Positions 7,251 through 14,170 of a stretch of DNA of 19,978 bases are shown here, piece by piece. The translations under genes and the position numbers were made by a program. The notes beneath the pieces are model-generated. The model was not told the DNA's origin, made no database searches, and saw only the letters and a program-made list of their open reading frames with translations. This DNA is from an uncultured Oscillospiraceae bacterium (GTDB lineage Bacteria; Bacillota; Clostridia; Oscillospirales; Ruminococcaceae), in assembly GCA_902490585.1 (NCBI GenBank), contig CABUEI010000037.1, positions 1-19,978 on the forward strand, written 5' to 3'. Each line of letters begins with the position of its first letter. The first letter of the stretch is position 1.

Positions 7251-8741
7251 TTATTCGTCGCTCTCGGTGTAGGTACAGCTGAAATCAGTGAACTGTGCCG
7301 TACCTCCTACAGCGTATAATCCTGTCATTGTTCCTGTGAAACCGCCTGAAACCTCGCTTGTGAGGTACTTTACCTGACCGCTTCCGAGGTATGTTTCGGT
7401 GTCACCGCATTTCACGGAGAAATTGTAATTGTAGTGGTCGGCTCTGACGATGAGCGTTGCGGTATCGCCGTTTATTTCGACCTTGTTCTGCTCATGCTTT
7501 ATTCCGCCTATATTAAGTTTAAGTATAGCATAAGTTTTATCGGGGGTCTTTCTGACCGCAATGTCATAGTGCTCATTTTCGCACATATACATTGTGACAC
7601 CGCCCTCGCCGTTATCGCCCGGAATATTGACGTTTACGGAAAGTTCCATGTCAAAGTCACGCTGACGCAGAGCGATGAATGTGGGAGAATCCGCATCATC
7701 AAGCGTAATATCGGTACCGCAAAGTTCGTACATTTCGGTTGACAGCTTGTAATTTTCGGGGTGATATTTACGCAGATAGCACCAGTCAACAGCAGGGTCG
7801 GTATTTCTGAATGTGAAAACAGGCAACATATTCTGCACAAAATCGCCCTTTATCTGATACTTATTGTCTGTTGTACCGTCAAGACCTGCGAACAGTCTGC
7901 CGCTTTCGTCAAAATGGGCAGGGGAGAGGAAAACTTCTCTGCCAAGACTGTGGAACGGCATCCATATACCCATCTGTCTGAAACCGAGGCTCAATATATG
8001 CCAGTCACCGTATTTGTCTTGTATAAGGTCGCCGTGACCTATACCTTGAATTATATAAGGTGCTTTGTTACGGTTAGTGAGTATTGGATTATTATCTCCG
8101 GTTATATATTCGCCCCAGATATCATCTGATACGGCGTATGTAATCATGTGACCGTACTCGGTACCGCCCTCTGCCGCCATGAGATAATATTTTCCGTTTA
8201 TTTTATATACATGGGGGCTTTCAAGATAACGTCCGCCCGAGCCTTTCCAGATTGACTTGCTGTGTGAGAGCTTTTTACCTGTTGCGATGTCGATCTCGCA
8301 CTGTACAACGCCGCCCTCGACGTAGTCGTCTTGTCCGTTGCTTATGAAGAATGTTCTTCCGTCCTCAAAGTAAAGTGACGGGTCTATTCCGCCCTGGTCA
8401 ACTTCAATAGGGTCTGACCATTCGCCGTAGATGTCATCGGTATATACATAGAAGTTTCTGTGTGTGGTATCGTTGGTGGTTACCATGTAAAATCTTCCGT
8501 TGTTATAGCGGATAGTGGGAGCGAATACGCCGCCTGACGCAGGTATCTTGTCAAGCATTACCTGTTCGGGACGTGTCAGTACATAGCCTATCTGCTTCCA
8601 GTTTACAAGGTTATCGCTCTCAAAGAGCGCAACACCGGGGAAATACTGAAAGGTGCTTGTTACAAGATAATATTTTCCGTTTGCAAAACAGACGGAGGGG
8701 TCGGGGTAGAAGCCTTTTAGCACGGGGTTTTTGTATATCAT
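7251..8741 (-). CDS. GH43 glycosidase (xylosidase/arabinofuranosidase type)
   Basis: 496-residue glycoside hydrolase of family 43, without a signal peptide, so it should act inside the cell on imported oligosaccharides. The five-bladed propeller is at about 5-310: the catalytic base Asp14 in GFYPDPSV, the helper Asp120 in GGIDPSLYFEDG and the acid Glu174 in YLESPHVYKINGKYY are all present. The C-terminal 170 residues form the beta-sandwich domain found in two-domain GH43 enzymes. Beta-xylosidase or alpha-L-arabinofuranosidase activity is likely; which one cannot be told. I chose the ATG at 8741 because AAGGA lies eight bases before it; an in-frame TTG two codons upstream is too close to that site. 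It is the first gene of a leftward unit with a consensus promoter. Confidence 0.92.
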   Translation of the reverse strand: MIYKNPVLKGFYPDPSVCFANGKYYLVTSTFQYFPGVALFESDNLVNWKQIGYVLTRPEQVMLDKIPASGGVFAPTIRYNNGRFYMVTTNDTTHRNFYVYTDDIYGEWSDPIEVDQGGIDPSLYFEDGRTFFISNGQDDYVEGGVVQCEIDIATGKKLSHSKSIWKGSGGRYLESPHVYKINGKYYLMAAEGGTEYGHMITYAVSDDIWGEYITGDNNPILTNRNKAPYIIQGIGHGDLIQDKYGDWHILSLGFRQMGIWMPFHSLGREVFLSPAHFDESGRLFAGLDGTTDNKYQIKGDFVQNMLPVFTFRNTDPAVDWCYLRKYHPENYKLSTEMYELCGTDITLDDADSPTFIALRQRDFDMELSVNVNIPGDNGEGGVTMYMCENEHYDIAVRKTPDKTYAILKLNIGGIKHEQNKVEINGDTATLIVRADHYNYNFSVKCGDTETYLGSGQVKYLTSEVSGGFTGTMTGLYAVGGTAQFTDFSCTYTESDE

Positions 8742-8790
8742 GCTCAAATTCCTTTTTAAAAAGCTAAAATAAATTTATACGTACTTTAAT

Positions 8791-8819
8791 AGTATACCGC
8801 TTAAAAGTGCGAATGTCAA
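8791..8819 (-). promoter_or_regulatory. Sigma-A promoter of the GH43 operon
   Basis: Read on the minus strand: -35 TTGACA (8814-8819, perfect consensus), 17-base spacer, -10 TATACT (8791-8796). It lies about 50 bases upstream of the GH43 ATG. It is the strongest-looking promoter in the window and fits transcription of GH43, the ligase, the PH-like gene and the deacylase as one unit, since no terminator-like hairpin is seen between them. Confidence 0.85.
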
Positions 8820-8884
8820 TATAAAATTGTGCAAAACGAAACAGCGGCAACGGGCTTAGGAGATGATCAAAATCGGTTTAAGAA

Positions 8885-8905
8885 TTGTATGTACATAATA
8901 TACAA
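8885..8905. promoter_or_regulatory. Inverted repeat, possible operator
   Basis: TTGTAT at 8885-8890 and ATACAA at 8900-8905, nine bases apart, lie in the divergent region between the GH43 operon and the lipoprotein gene. The spacing is suited to a dimeric regulator binding on one face of the helix. The region is very AT-rich, so chance occurrence is possible. Confidence 0.3.
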
Positions 8906-8971
8906 AAATTTCTATAATGTTTTGATTATCTATACAAAAGCGAAGAGTAACAATTGTTTTTTCTAAAAGTA

Positions 8972-8980
8972 TGATATACT
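8972..8980 (+). promoter_or_regulatory. Extended -10 promoter of lipoprotein gene
   Basis: TGATATACT at 8972-8980 is a TG-N-TATACT extended -10 box. The best -35 (TTGTTT, 8954-8959) is only 15 bases away, short of ideal, which an extended -10 can offset. The ribosome binding site AAGGAGTG follows close to the ATG at 9035. Confidence 0.6.
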
Positions 8981-9034
8981 GAAAGTGAAAGAAACCCTTC
9001 AGCATACAATTCATCAATATTAAGGAGTGATTTT

Positions 9035-9937
9035 ATGAAAAAAACTACTTTGATCTGCACTTTAATTCTCGTTTCTCTGCTCAGCGGCTGTGCAAGCAAT
9101 ACTGTTTCTAAGCCTGTTTCATCGCAGGATACCTCTGTTACGTCATCTGCATCGGAATCAACAACCGAAAGCATCGCAACTCCCGAAACCTCCGTGCCTG
9201 AAGAATCCACTTCCGCTTATGAAGACGAAAAATTTACTGCAATAGGCGTGGTGGACAGTTCTGCAGAGGAAAGCAAACGTGATATAGCGTCATTTATCTA
9301 CGACTACGGCAGTGAATATAAGACACCCGGCAAAACCACAATTGACAAAATGTTCAGTGAGGCGCTCGGTGATAAAATCATTGACGATGAGCAGGTGCAA
9401 AAAGAGGTTGCCGATATTCTTGAAAAGTGTGGTAAGCTTGAAACCGAGCTTTACAATGCAGGTAACAAGATAAAGGATATGCCGGATATAACCGCTGTCC
9501 CAAAAGACGATTACGATAAGTGGTTTGAAAGTTCGGCACAGCCGACTGCGTTTACGTCTATGAAGGAATTTTATGAATCGGAAAAGTCGGTATATTCCGA
9601 TATTACGACATTTGAACAGTTTGAAAAGGACTTTGACACATTCACATATCAGGACGGTAAATTCTGCGTGAAAGGAATTTCAATCGGCAGGTGCAATGAG
9701 ACGGGATTGCACGGTCCGACTTTAGAAAGTTTATCACAGCGTGAATGCCTTTATGATTGTGCCAAAGCCTATAAAGACGGTGATAACGTAAAATTGGCTT
9801 ATATGGTGCTTAATTCTCAGACACCCGGTACAAGCTGTTATATGGTTTTCTCCGCCGACCTTACTAAAACCGACAGCGGTTACAGAATCGCCCGTAACGT
9901 TGACTGGAGCAAGGCATTCGGTAAAGGCGGCAAATAA
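9035..9937 (+). CDS. Predicted lipoprotein, function unknown
   Basis: 300 residues with a clear lipoprotein signal: positively charged start (MKKT), hydrophobic core, then the lipobox LLSGC with Cys19 as the lipidated residue. Residues about 20-65 are a Ser/Thr/Glu-rich linker that would span the wall. The rest is a soluble, acidic domain of about 235 residues; its C-terminal half (from about 200) has alternating strand-like segments such as GTSCYMVFSADLTKTDSGYRI, which look like a small alpha/beta fold binding or sensing outside the cell. I do not recognise the family. It is monocistronic: its own promoter, a strong ribosome binding site, and a terminator 37 bases after the stop. No transporter or enzyme partner lies beside it. 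Confidence 0.8.
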   Translation: MKKTTLICTLILVSLLSGCASNTVSKPVSSQDTSVTSSASESTTESIATPETSVPEESTSAYEDEKFTAIGVVDSSAEESKRDIASFIYDYGSEYKTPGKTTIDKMFSEALGDKIIDDEQVQKEVADILEKCGKLETELYNAGNKIKDMPDITAVPKDDYDKWFESSAQPTAFTSMKEFYESEKSVYSDITTFEQFEKDFDTFTYQDGKFCVKGISIGRCNETGLHGPTLESLSQRECLYDCAKAYKDGDNVKLAYMVLNSQTPGTSCYMVFSADLTKTDSGYRIARNVDWSKAFGKGGK

Positions 9938-9973
9938 CTGCGTATACCTATTATAAGCTATAAACAAACAGAA

Positions 9974-10001
9974 AGCCCGGTACGGAATTCCGTACCGGGC
10001 T
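9974..10001. terminator. Perfect palindromic bidirectional terminator
   Basis: A perfect 28-base palindrome (AGCCCGGTACGGAA and its complement) between the rightward lipoprotein gene and the leftward groEL gene, followed by GATTTTATT on the plus strand and TTTCTGTTT on the minus strand. As RNA it folds into a long stem with a minimal loop. Its position between convergent genes fits termination in both directions. Confidence 0.85.
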
Positions 10002-10025
10002 GATTTTATTCTGTTGTGTTCGGAA

Positions 10026-11657
10026 TTAATACATACCGCCCATTCCGCCGCCTGCGGGCATTGCGGGAGCAGGATTCTCTTCCTTCTTGTCAGCTACAAG
10101 GCTTTCTGTAGTCAGAACCATAGAAGCAACCGAAGCGGCATTCTGCAGTGCAGAACGAGTAACCTTTGCAGGATCAACGATACCGGCAGCGATCATATCG
10201 CCGTATACTTCATTCTGAGCGTCAAAGCCGTAGCCTACCTTGCCTTCACGGCGGATAGTATCAATGATAACAGAGCCTTCAAGACCTGCATTGGTAGCTA
10301 TCTGGCGAACGGGTTCTTCAAGCGCACGGAGAACTATCTTAGCACCTGTCTTTTCGTCGCCCTCAAGAGTTGCGATAAGAGCCTCTACAGCGGGCATAGC
10401 GTTGATGAGAGCTGTACCGCCGCCTGCTACGATACCTTCCTCTGCACCTGCCTTAGCAGCAGCGAGAGCGTCTTCGATGCGGAGCTTCTTTTCCTTCATC
10501 TCTATTTCTGTAGCAGCGCCGACCTTGATAACAGCAACACCGCCTGCGAGCTTTGCAAGTCTTTCCTGAAGCTTTTCCTTGTCAAATTCGCTTGTTGTGC
10601 TGTCCATAGCTGTTCTTATCTGTGCGATTCTTGCCTGGATATCTTCTGTAGAACCTGCACCATCAACTATAGTGGTGTTTTCCTTTGTGATAGTTACGCT
10701 CTTAGCACGGCCGAGCTGATCGATAGTTGTATCCTTAAGCTCAAGACCGAGATCGGATGTGATAACCGTACCGCCTGTGAGTATTGCGATATCCTGGAGC
10801 ATTTCCTTGCGTCTGTCACCGAAGCCGGGAGCCTTTACTGCAGCGCATACGAATGTACCACGCAGTCTGTTGAGGATAAGTGTTGTAAGAGCCTCGCCCT
10901 CGATATCTTCAGCAATGATGAGGAGCTTCTTGCCTGCCTGTACTATCTGCTCAAGAACAGGGAGTATTTCCTGTATGTTGGAAATCTTCTTGTCAGTGAT
11001 AAGGATATATGCGTCGTCAAGATTTGCTACCATCTTGTCTGTATCTGTTGCAAAGTAGGGTGAGATATAACCTCTGTCGAACTGCATACCTTCAACAACT
11101 TCGCTGTAGGTCTCAGCTGTCTTGCCTTCTTCAAGAGTAACAACACCGTCTGTTGTAACCTTTTCCATAGCCTCAGCAATCAGCTTGCCGACAGATTCGT
11201 CGCCTGAAGATACTGTTGCAACTCTTTCAATGCCTTCGCTGTTTTCAATAGCCTTAGAGTTCTTCTTTATCTCAGCTACAGCAGTATCAACTGCCTTTGA
11301 AATACCACGCTTAACATCCATGGGGTTAGCGCCTGCCGCAATGTTCTTCATACCCTCTCTGATGAGAGCCTGAGCGAGCAGAGTAGCTGTTGTTGTACCG
11401 TCGCCTGCTGCGTCGTTAGTCTTTGTGGATACTTCCTTAACGAGCTGTGCGCCCATATTCTCGAAAGGATCTTCAAGCTCGATTTCCTTTGCTATGGTGA
11501 CACCGTCGTTTGTGATAAGGGGAGCGCCGAACTTCTTGTCGAGTACTACGTTTCTGCCCTTAGGACCGAGTGTGATCTTTACTGTGTTTGCGAGCTGGTC
11601 AATACCTGCCTGTAAAGCCTTACGAGCTTCTTCTCCGTAAATAATCTGCTTTGCCAT
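10026..11657 (-). CDS. groEL: Chaperonin GroEL (Hsp60)
   Basis: Large chaperonin subunit of 543 residues, forming the double seven-mer ring that folds proteins in the cytoplasm with ATP and GroES. All landmark blocks are present: the nucleotide-binding ITLGPKGRNVVLDKKFG near 28-44, NDGVTIAKEIEL, DGTTTATLLAQ near 87-97, the RIEDALAAAKAGAEEGIVAGGG block holding the ATP-hydrolysing aspartate, and the flexible Gly/Met-rich tail ending GGGMGGMY. Nothing is truncated. It follows groES by 22 bases, with AGGAC as ribosome binding site, and is cotranscribed with it from the CIRCE-controlled promoter. This is the usual single housekeeping copy arrangement in Firmicutes. Confidence 0.98.
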   Translation of the reverse strand: MAKQIIYGEEARKALQAGIDQLANTVKITLGPKGRNVVLDKKFGAPLITNDGVTIAKEIELEDPFENMGAQLVKEVSTKTNDAAGDGTTTATLLAQALIREGMKNIAAGANPMDVKRGISKAVDTAVAEIKKNSKAIENSEGIERVATVSSGDESVGKLIAEAMEKVTTDGVVTLEEGKTAETYSEVVEGMQFDRGYISPYFATDTDKMVANLDDAYILITDKKISNIQEILPVLEQIVQAGKKLLIIAEDIEGEALTTLILNRLRGTFVCAAVKAPGFGDRRKEMLQDIAILTGGTVITSDLGLELKDTTIDQLGRAKSVTITKENTTIVDGAGSTEDIQARIAQIRTAMDSTTSEFDKEKLQERLAKLAGGVAVIKVGAATEIEMKEKKLRIEDALAAAKAGAEEGIVAGGGTALINAMPAVEALIATLEGDEKTGAKIVLRALEEPVRQIATNAGLEGSVIIDTIRREGKVGYGFDAQNEVYGDMIAAGIVDPAKVTRSALQNAASVASMVLTTESLVADKKEENPAPAMPAGGGMGGMY

Positions 11658-11679
11658 TGTAATTTGTCCTCACTTTCAA

Positions 11680-11964
11680 TTATTCTACAACTGCGAGGAT
11701 ATCTTCCTCACGAAGTATTGTATATTCTTCTCCGTCAACCTTGACTTCTGTGCCGGAATATTTGCTCATAAGCACCTTGTCGCCCACCTTTATCTGTACG
11801 GGAACGAGCTTTCCGTCAACTGTCTTGCCCGGACCTACCGCAACAACCTCTGCTACCTGAGGCTTTTCCTGTGCGGCGCTTGTAAGTATGATACCGCCCT
11901 TTGTTGTTTCTTCTGCCTCGAGCATTTTAATTACTACTCTGTCTGATAATGGCTTTATTGTCAT
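11680..11964 (-). CDS. groES: Co-chaperonin GroES (Hsp10)
   Basis: 94-residue lid of the GroEL chamber. It starts with the family pattern IKPLSDRVVIK, then the mobile loop region (EETTKGGIILTSAAQEKPQ) that contacts GroEL, then VGPGK and KVGDKVLMSKYSGTEVK, and ends with YTILREEDILAVVE. The length is standard. The ribosome binding site is a perfect AAGGAGGT at 11972-11979, seven bases before the ATG. It is first in the groES-groEL operon and is controlled through the CIRCE element upstream, which implies an HrcA repressor elsewhere in the genome (established for this element). Confidence 0.98.
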   Translation of the reverse strand: MTIKPLSDRVVIKMLEAEETTKGGIILTSAAQEKPQVAEVVAVGPGKTVDGKLVPVQIKVGDKVLMSKYSGTEVKVDGEEYTILREEDILAVVE

Positions 11965-11989
11965 CTTAGTGACCTCCTTTTTATAGTTG

Positions 11990-12009
11990 CGCCGCTGTTA
12001 ACTGCGGCG
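11990..12009 (-). other. Hairpin in the groESL leader RNA
   Basis: CGCCGC (11990-11995) pairs with GCGGCG (12004-12009) in the leader, between the CIRCE element and the groES ribosome binding site; the centre is the palindrome GTTAAC. There is no T run after it on the minus strand, so it is not a terminator. It might stabilise the transcript. Confidence 0.45.
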
Positions 12010-12026
12010 TTGCTTTTTTGTATCGT

Positions 12027-12053
12027 TTAGCACTCTTAGGTTATGAGTGCTAA
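12027..12053. promoter_or_regulatory. CIRCE operator (HrcA binding site)
   Basis: TTAGCACTC (12027-12035), a nine-base spacer, and GAGTGCTAA (12045-12053): an exact match to the consensus CIRCE inverted repeat. It sits just downstream of the groES promoter's -10 box, overlapping the expected transcript start. That is the standard place for heat-shock repression by HrcA. Confidence 0.97.
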
Positions 12054-12065
12054 CCGCTGATTATT

Positions 12066-12094
12066 ATTGTAATCACTTTAGGCATAAAAATCAA
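12066..12094 (-). promoter_or_regulatory. Sigma-A promoter of groES-groEL
   Basis: Read on the minus strand: -35 TTGATT (12089-12094), 17-base spacer, -10 TACAAT (12066-12071). The CIRCE element begins 12 bases downstream. The 347-base gap between groES and the next rightward gene holds this promoter, CIRCE, the leader hairpin and a rightward promoter at 12210-12238; I see no gene in it. Confidence 0.8.
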
Positions 12095-12209
12095 GGGGTA
12101 AAATGTGAAAAGTGATAATTTTGTTATATTGATATAAAAGTCGTTCGGAGAATTGATAATTATTTATGCAAATTTACACATAAAATTGACGAATTTTTTG
12201 AAAAAGGTG

Positions 12210-12238
12210 TTGAAAAAAGGTGTGAGGGGCTGTATAAT
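12210..12238 (+). promoter_or_regulatory. Sigma-A promoter of the regulator/membrane protein pair
   Basis: -35 TTGAAA (12210-12215), 17-base spacer, -10 TATAAT (12233-12238, perfect). The leader is about 67 bases and contains a weak hairpin (GTGATAA at 12255-12261 with TTATCGC at 12266-12272). GGAGG at 12300-12304 is the ribosome binding site. Confidence 0.75.
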
Positions 12239-12311
12239 ATATAGAGATGTACGGGTGATAAGGATTTATCGCTTTAATATTTAATATTGTGTACTTTACG
12301 GAGGCACGAAA

Positions 12312-12938
12312 ATGTCAAAGAAGATTATAATAGCCTGCGACAACGAGCATATCTGCGATTTTATTGCCAATTATGCCGAGAAAGAGGGCTTTACCGTCAG
12401 AACGATATGTGACATCAGCGAGGACACGCAGCACGTTGTGCGTGAATGTCTGGTGCTTCACCCCGATATAATCATACTCGGCGGCTGTTATCTTGATGCG
12501 GAGCAGGAGTGCCGTCATACGTCGCTCATGTCTGACATCTATACTCTTAAAAATGACGGCGGTGAACATACTCTGTCACTGCCTCTTGATATAGCACAGC
12601 TATCAAAGGTATTTGAAAAGTATGACGGGAAAAGCCGTGGAGAATATGATACCTTGTCTATCGACAATGAGCATAACTGTGTAAAAGTCGGCGAAAGAGA
12701 GTATCCGCTGGGGCTGAACGAGCTTGAGATACTGCGTTGCTTTATTGCAAATCCCAACCGTGTATTCAGCAAGGAACAGCTTGCCTATGAGGTATTCGGT
12801 CCCGATGCAAAGGGCAGCGACGCTCTTGTTGAGGAGTCGGTCAGCCTGCTTAAATCAAAGCTTGACGGTTTATCGTCAAAGTGGAGCATACGTCTTATCT
12901 GGGGCGTAGGGTATAAGTTTGAGGTGAACGTGCAATAG
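12312..12938 (+). CDS. OmpR/PhoB-type regulator with degenerate receiver domain
   Basis: 208-residue DNA-binding protein. The C-terminal part (about 112-205) is a full winged-helix domain of the OmpR/PhoB class: LGLNELEILRCFIANPNRVFS, then KEQLAYEVFG, an expected recognition-helix segment, and the wing WSIRLIWGVGYKF. The N-terminal 100 residues resemble a receiver fold (KKIIIACDNEH first strand, PDIIILGG third strand), but the phospho-accepting aspartate is Gly57, and the usual Lys-Pro switch near the fifth strand is missing (SLPLDIAQL). The receiver is also short. So it probably does not work by phosphorylation from a histidine kinase, and none is encoded nearby. It lies 27 bases upstream of a membrane protein gene with no terminator between, which suggests a shared role. 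The DNA-binding class is secure; the signal is unknown. Confidence 0.85.
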   Translation: MSKKIIIACDNEHICDFIANYAEKEGFTVRTICDISEDTQHVVRECLVLHPDIIILGGCYLDAEQECRHTSLMSDIYTLKNDGGEHTLSLPLDIAQLSKVFEKYDGKSRGEYDTLSIDNEHNCVKVGEREYPLGLNELEILRCFIANPNRVFSKEQLAYEVFGPDAKGSDALVEESVSLLKSKLDGLSSKWSIRLIWGVGYKFEVNVQ

Positions 12939-12965
12939 CCATAGCTTAAAAAGGGGAAAAATTAT

Positions 12966-14111
12966 ATGATGTTTGCATCTATGATGATAGTGAGTTTTGT
13001 ATTTTTTATCATCGGTTTTGTCGCTATTGTTATAATACCGCTCGCAATCGGTCTGCCGCTACTTATCACAGGCATAGTGCGCAGAGGTAAGTGTATCGCT
13101 GCGGGAGTAAAGCCCAAAAAGGCGTCTATAATCGTGGGAAGCATATTTTGCGGTATTCCGGTGACAGCATTTGTGTTTATAGCAATGATGTTTATTATCG
13201 GATCTGCACAGATGACACTTAATGATATGAAATACAACAATGTTGTCGAGTACTGGAAAGCGGGCGACAGTGCCGCAAGCTCGACAAAATGGGATTACTG
13301 CGATATCCGTTCGGAATTTCTCAAAGCGGCGGAAGACGGTGACAGAGAAGCACTTGTGGCATTATACAGCGACAATGCAAAGGCACAGCCCGATTTTGAC
13401 AAACAGATAGATGAGTTTATGTCGGTCTACCGCAAGGGTTTTCTTGAAATACTGAAAAGCGGCGGATCGGAACGTTCTAATGTTAAGAGCTATGAATATC
13501 CGAGCAATGAAGGTACGTTTTATCAATATGACGATATCCTTTGCCGTGACAGTGACGAAAAGATATACGGTATGCTGTTCCTTTCGTGCAGTAAAGACGC
13601 AAATGACGCAGGAAATATCGGTATGCACAGTGTGCGTATCTACAGTGCCGATATTGCCGCAGACGAGCTGACGACAGGAATACGAAAACCGCTGACAGCC
13701 GCCTCATACGAAGTAAACGACAATGTTCCCGATGATCTTGTGATTATCGGAAATGAGATATCACACACAGACAGCGGCAGTTCTGTTATTGATTATGACG
13801 CTGCGATTAAGAAAATAAAGGCAAAAGATACGATAGACAACTTTACGAAGACGTTCGGAAAACCGTTTGCACAGTGGAAGAACCCGAATACTTCCGTGTG
13901 GAAGATAAACAGTGATAAAGGGCTTTCCGATACCAATGAAGATGAGAAATACGCAAATCCGCAGGAATATCTTATAGTTGTTTATAACGATGAAGGAAAG
14001 ATAAAAATGAACAATTGCTATATAACGGGTGACAGTAATTACAAGGTATATCTTTCGGCGTTGGATTATGAATTATTGGATCCGTCCGATATTTCTGAAT
14101 CTGACCTGTAA
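12966..14111 (+). CDS. Two-helix membrane protein with DUF5104-like outer domain
   Basis: 381 residues. Two hydrophobic helices at about 8-38 and 53-79 are joined by a short basic loop (RRGKCIAAGVKPKK), so the large C-terminal part (from about 82) should lie outside the cell. Residues about 105-215 contain a helix pair (FLKAAEDGDREALVALYSDN, then DFDKQIDEFMSVYRKG) followed by strands ending NIGMHSVRIYSAD; this resembles the DUF5104 domain common in ruminococcal lipoproteins, an assignment made by eye. The remaining 160 residues are unrecognised. The start could also be the second ATG at 12969; AAGGGG lies upstream. It is cotranscribed with the degenerate response regulator, and a terminator follows 20 bases after the stop. 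A sensor or target role alongside the regulator is inference. Confidence 0.75.
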   Translation: MMFASMMIVSFVFFIIGFVAIVIIPLAIGLPLLITGIVRRGKCIAAGVKPKKASIIVGSIFCGIPVTAFVFIAMMFIIGSAQMTLNDMKYNNVVEYWKAGDSAASSTKWDYCDIRSEFLKAAEDGDREALVALYSDNAKAQPDFDKQIDEFMSVYRKGFLEILKSGGSERSNVKSYEYPSNEGTFYQYDDILCRDSDEKIYGMLFLSCSKDANDAGNIGMHSVRIYSADIAADELTTGIRKPLTAASYEVNDNVPDDLVIIGNEISHTDSGSSVIDYDAAIKKIKAKDTIDNFTKTFGKPFAQWKNPNTSVWKINSDKGLSDTNEDEKYANPQEYLIVVYNDEGKIKMNNCYITGDSNYKVYLSALDYELLDPSDISESDL

Positions 14112-14131
14112 AACAGATGAATAAAACACAT

Positions 14132-14164
14132 AAGGCACGACTTTCATTACGATCGTCGTGCCTT
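14132..14164. terminator. Terminator between convergent genes
   Basis: AAGGCACGAC (14132-14141) pairs perfectly with GTCGTGCCTT (14155-14164) around a 13-base loop, running into TTTT on the plus strand. It ends the rightward regulator/membrane protein pair; it also lies just beyond the stop of the leftward surface-polymer operon and may serve that too. Confidence 0.8.
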
Positions 14165-14170
14165 TTCTGT

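Noticed and set aside
8742..8747. TTG start two codons upstream of the GH43 ATG
   Set aside because: The only ribosome binding site (AAGGA) would be two bases from the TTG but eight from the ATG, so the ATG is the better start.
10014..11063. Long rightward open frame (349 codons) opposite groEL
   Set aside because: It lies wholly antisense to the well-supported groEL gene, is rich in Cys and Ser as mirror frames of such genes are, and has no ribosome binding site or family resemblance.
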